Source of the DNA: Marimonas lutisalis
Lineage (GTDB): Bacteria; Pseudomonadota; Alphaproteobacteria; Rhodobacterales; Rhodobacteraceae
DNA length: 64,000 bases
Direction of reading: 5' to 3'
Assembly: GCF_005434965.1 (NCBI RefSeq)
Contig: NZ_SKCI01000003.1
Span: 490,990 to 554,989 of the forward strand
Both the position numbers and the translations under genes were made by a program. Of the stretch, positions 62,101-64,000 are shown piece after piece (the stretch's first letter is position 1; each line of letters starts with the position of its first letter). Below the pieces are notes generated by a model. That model worked only from the letters and a program-made list of their open reading frames with translations. It had not been told where the DNA came from and ran no database searches.

Positions 62101-62364
62101 ATGTATATGTTCGACGAAGAGCTGGAAAACATTCGACGTGAGATCGGTGCAAGATTGAGGGCGCGCCGAAAAGAAGTTGGCCTAAGGCAATGTGAAGTTG
62201 CCCAAGCACTCGGACACACCTCGTCTTCTCGGATTAATCAGATTGAACTCGGGAGAATGCGGCTTTATGCCGAAGAGCTTCCCTGATTGTGTGAAAAACT
62301 GGGATGCTCTTTGCGTGACATAATCGGCGAATATGTCGACCCGGACGAAAATATTAGCCGATGA
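62101..62364 (+). pseudogene. XRE-family HTH regulator interrupted by one TGA
   Basis: The frame from ATG 62101 (MYMFDEELENIRREIGARLRARRKEVGLRQCEVAQALGHTSSSRINQIELGRMRLYAEELP) is a standard XRE helix-turn-helix. A TGA at 62284-62286 stops it. The same frame continues LCEKLGCSLRDIIGEYVDPDENISR to a natural TGA at 62362-62364, which is the usual C-terminal part of the domain. A single base change from Arg, Trp or similar would create the stop. The shortened product has lost part of the fold. Confidence 0.72.
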
Positions 62365-62501
62365 CCAGGTTCTTGTTTGGGCCTTACGCAGCGCCAGCGG
62401 TTAAGGCACTTATCCGCATGTCGTCATGATCCGAAAAAACTCTTAGAATTTGCTGTGTTTGGTGTTTCGGTCTTAAGAATGTCCGGCATTGGAGAGAAAT
62501 C

Positions 62502-63089
62502 ATGATACCACTTGACCCGCCTTTTCGGCTTGGTCGCGCAACAGATGCCTCAGCCTTGGCCCAGCTTATCAACCTTGCCGGAGAAGGTTTGCCAGAATAT
62601 CTCTGGGCCGAAGAGGCAGGCACAGTTGAAGCGGGTTGGGAACTTGGACGCGCTTACCAGGCAGAAAAAGCAAAAGACGGTCGTGTCGTCGTGGCCGATG
62701 AAGGAGATGGCCCCATAGCAGCGCTGATGGGCTACAGCATTCCTGAATACCCTGATCCTGTTCCGGCAGATGCACCGCCGCTTTATCGGCCCATGCTCGA
62801 GCTTGAAGCGCTGGCCCCGAAGTCTTGGTTCATTGAGTCGCTGGCCTGTTTTCCGGAGCATCGAGGCCGAGGTCTCGGTTCGAGACTTCTGGACATTGCC
62901 GTAACTATTGGAAGAGACAAAGACGCAGATGTGATTAGTCTTCTTGTAGAAGACAACAATCTTGGTGCCATTCGTCTTTATGAGCGTCGCGGTTTTGAAG
63001 CGACTGAAGAACGCGAAATTATCGGCAATGGATGGCAAACCTCAGCGACGAAATGGGTTCTTATGATCTTGGACCCGCGCCGTAGGTGA
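62502..63089 (+). CDS. GNAT-family acetyltransferase
   Basis: This 195-aa enzyme has a clear GNAT core: SWFIESLACFPEHRGRGLGSRLLDIAV (acetyl-CoA loop R-G-R-G-L-G), SLLVEDNNLGAIRLYERRGFEAT. GGAGAGAAATC precedes the ATG. It resembles RimI-like acetyltransferases of free amino acids or small amines. It sits in accessory DNA next to IS6 material. Confidence 0.88.
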   Translation: MIPLDPPFRLGRATDASALAQLINLAGEGLPEYLWAEEAGTVEAGWELGRAYQAEKAKDGRVVVADEGDGPIAALMGYSIPEYPDPVPADAPPLYRPMLELEALAPKSWFIESLACFPEHRGRGLGSRLLDIAVTIGRDKDADVISLLVEDNNLGAIRLYERRGFEATEEREIIGNGWQTSATKWVLMILDPRRR

Positions 63090-63561
63090 GGAGGTGACCT
63101 GAAGGGCCGGTTCGTCCCGCATGTGAGACACTTGACGCCCGCGCGGCGAATGGCCGGTTTGGATTTTAGTCGATTTCGCAGTCTTGAATAACCGTTTCGG
63201 GTAACTCGTGCTGCACCGCCGCGAGCCATTTCAAGGTTCGATCGATCGGCCGAGAGGGGTTTTGCTGCACCAACATCACGCAGCTTCGTCCGCAACTTAG
63301 CCATAGCCCCTTGGAACTTCGCTGCAGGCACAACCAACGACGGCTTTTCTTCTGCAGCGCAGCCAGCAGTTTTGATTAACCGGGTTGCTGCATCTGCGAA
63401 CATCGATGCGGATCATGTCTGCCTTGGGCTCTGAGCTGCCGTTAGCTGCGACCCAGCCGCATGGCCGCTCCGCGGACAATCCTGCCGTTCGCTGCAATGC
63501 CGCGTCTGTGAGCCGTTTGAATGACTGCGTCGCGGACAAAGCTGTCGTTTAGCGAGGAGGG
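63090..63561. other. Non-coding stretch between the GNAT gene and the IS6 end
   Basis: About 470 bases. The open frames here lack protein character. It probably includes decayed sequence next to the IS6 copy. Confidence 0.45.
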
Positions 63562-63612
63562 TGCTGTCAGACGAATTCGAACTCGTCTCTGCAAGGACAG
63601 TAGCGCTGTCCC

Positions 63613-64000
63613 TTATGCCGCGCAGAGACCGCGCCACTCGGCCAGAGCAGCGGATCGATTTTGTTTGAAGTGATCTCGTTTGGAGAGGCTGCGATCATGG
63701 TTGAAGTGATTGAAAATGGAGGAATGGACGGCGACGAATTTCTGCAGACTTCGCATCCGCCGGAAGCGCTGCATCGCCCTTTCTCGTCGTCGGAATGGCA
63801 GGTGCGAATTCTCGACTCTGTTGTTGAGCCAGCGCCCACATGATTGGAGATGATCGCAACCCAGATCGCGAAGCGCAGCTTTGTATGAAACGAACCGATC
63901 CGTGACCAGCACCTCAGGCTGACCATACCTCCTCATCAATTTTCTGAGCATTTTCAATGCGGCGCGTTTGTTTCGCCGCTTCGTGACAACGCTCTCAAGC
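63613..64000 (-). CDS. IS6-family transposase (partial, runs off window end)
   Basis: The minus-strand frame is open to the window edge, reading LESVVTKRRNKRAAL ... VLVTDRFVSYKAALRDLG ... GRWLNNRVENSHLPFRRRER ... NQNR-type end AALAEWRGLCAA. It contains the second Asp (TDR) and the catalytic Glu (VENSH) of the IS6 DDE enzyme. The N-terminal half with the first Asp lies beyond the window. No internal stop is seen in this part, unlike the copy at 38186. Confidence 0.9.
   Translation of the reverse strand, partial: LESVVTKRRNKRAALKMLRKLMRRYGQPEVLVTDRFVSYKAALRDLGCDHLQSCGRWLNNRVENSHLPFRRRERAMQRFRRMRSLQKFVAVHSSIFNHFNHDRSLSKRDHFKQNRSAALAEWRGLCAA

Overview
The window looks like a chromosome segment of a GC-rich alphaproteobacterium, most likely Rhodobacterales or a close relative. 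The evidence is the codon use, the ExoY-type sugar transferase, the SqrR/BigR-type regulator and the N-type ATPase operon. The organism is a chemolithotrophic or mixotrophic sulfur oxidiser, because the centre of the window is a nearly complete reverse-Dsr sulfur-oxidation island.

Layout. 1-3132: the edge of an exopolysaccharide locus (polymerase/ligase-like membrane protein, GT4 glycosyltransferase, ExoY-like initiating transferase). 4141-9769: soeABC (cytoplasmic-facing sulfite oxidation) followed by an Mrp/ApbC ATPase. 10144-12586: a YeeE/YedE sulfur-compound transporter, an ArsR-family persulfide sensor of the SqrR/BigR type, DsrE2 and TusA. 12651-26415 (minus strand): dsrABEFHCMKLJOP, a TrpD2-like gene, dsrN and a small exported protein. 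26677-29447 (plus strand, divergent from dsrA): a TauD-like dioxygenase, two microproteins and a CysG siroheme synthase. The sulfur genes fit one route. TusA, DsrE2 and DsrEFH pass sulfane sulfur to DsrC. DsrAB (siroheme from CysG, amidated by DsrN) oxidises it to sulfite, with DsrL and DsrMKJOP handling electrons. SoeABC then oxidises sulfite to sulfate. AT-rich palindromes upstream of soeA, dsrE2 and dsrA suggest a shared persulfide-responsive regulon.

30033-31692 holds a decayed RTX/cadherin-like surface protein gene. 31928-37994 is a tight five-gene minus-strand operon: DapF-like epimerase, GNAT, CocE/S15 hydrolase, MFS exporter, ATP-grasp-like protein. It looks like an undescribed small biosynthetic cluster and is the best candidate for a new system here. 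A decayed IS6-family transposase sits immediately upstream of it.

39106-42100 is an HlyD/ABC export system. 42272-55726 is an energy and stress block: LOG-family protein, beta-CASP metallo-hydrolase, coiled-coil and STAS-like proteins, a complete N-type ATPase operon (atpDCQRBEFAG), PEP synthase and a PfkB kinase. 56121-64000 is accessory DNA: a broken IS1182-like element with intact ends and a 4-bp duplication, a winged-helix/pseudo-hydrolase regulator, an OafA-type acyltransferase, an interrupted XRE regulator, a GNAT, an isolated IS6 end and a second IS6-family transposase running off the window.

No tRNA, rRNA or CRISPR array was recognised. All function calls come from reading motifs and gene order; no database search was run.
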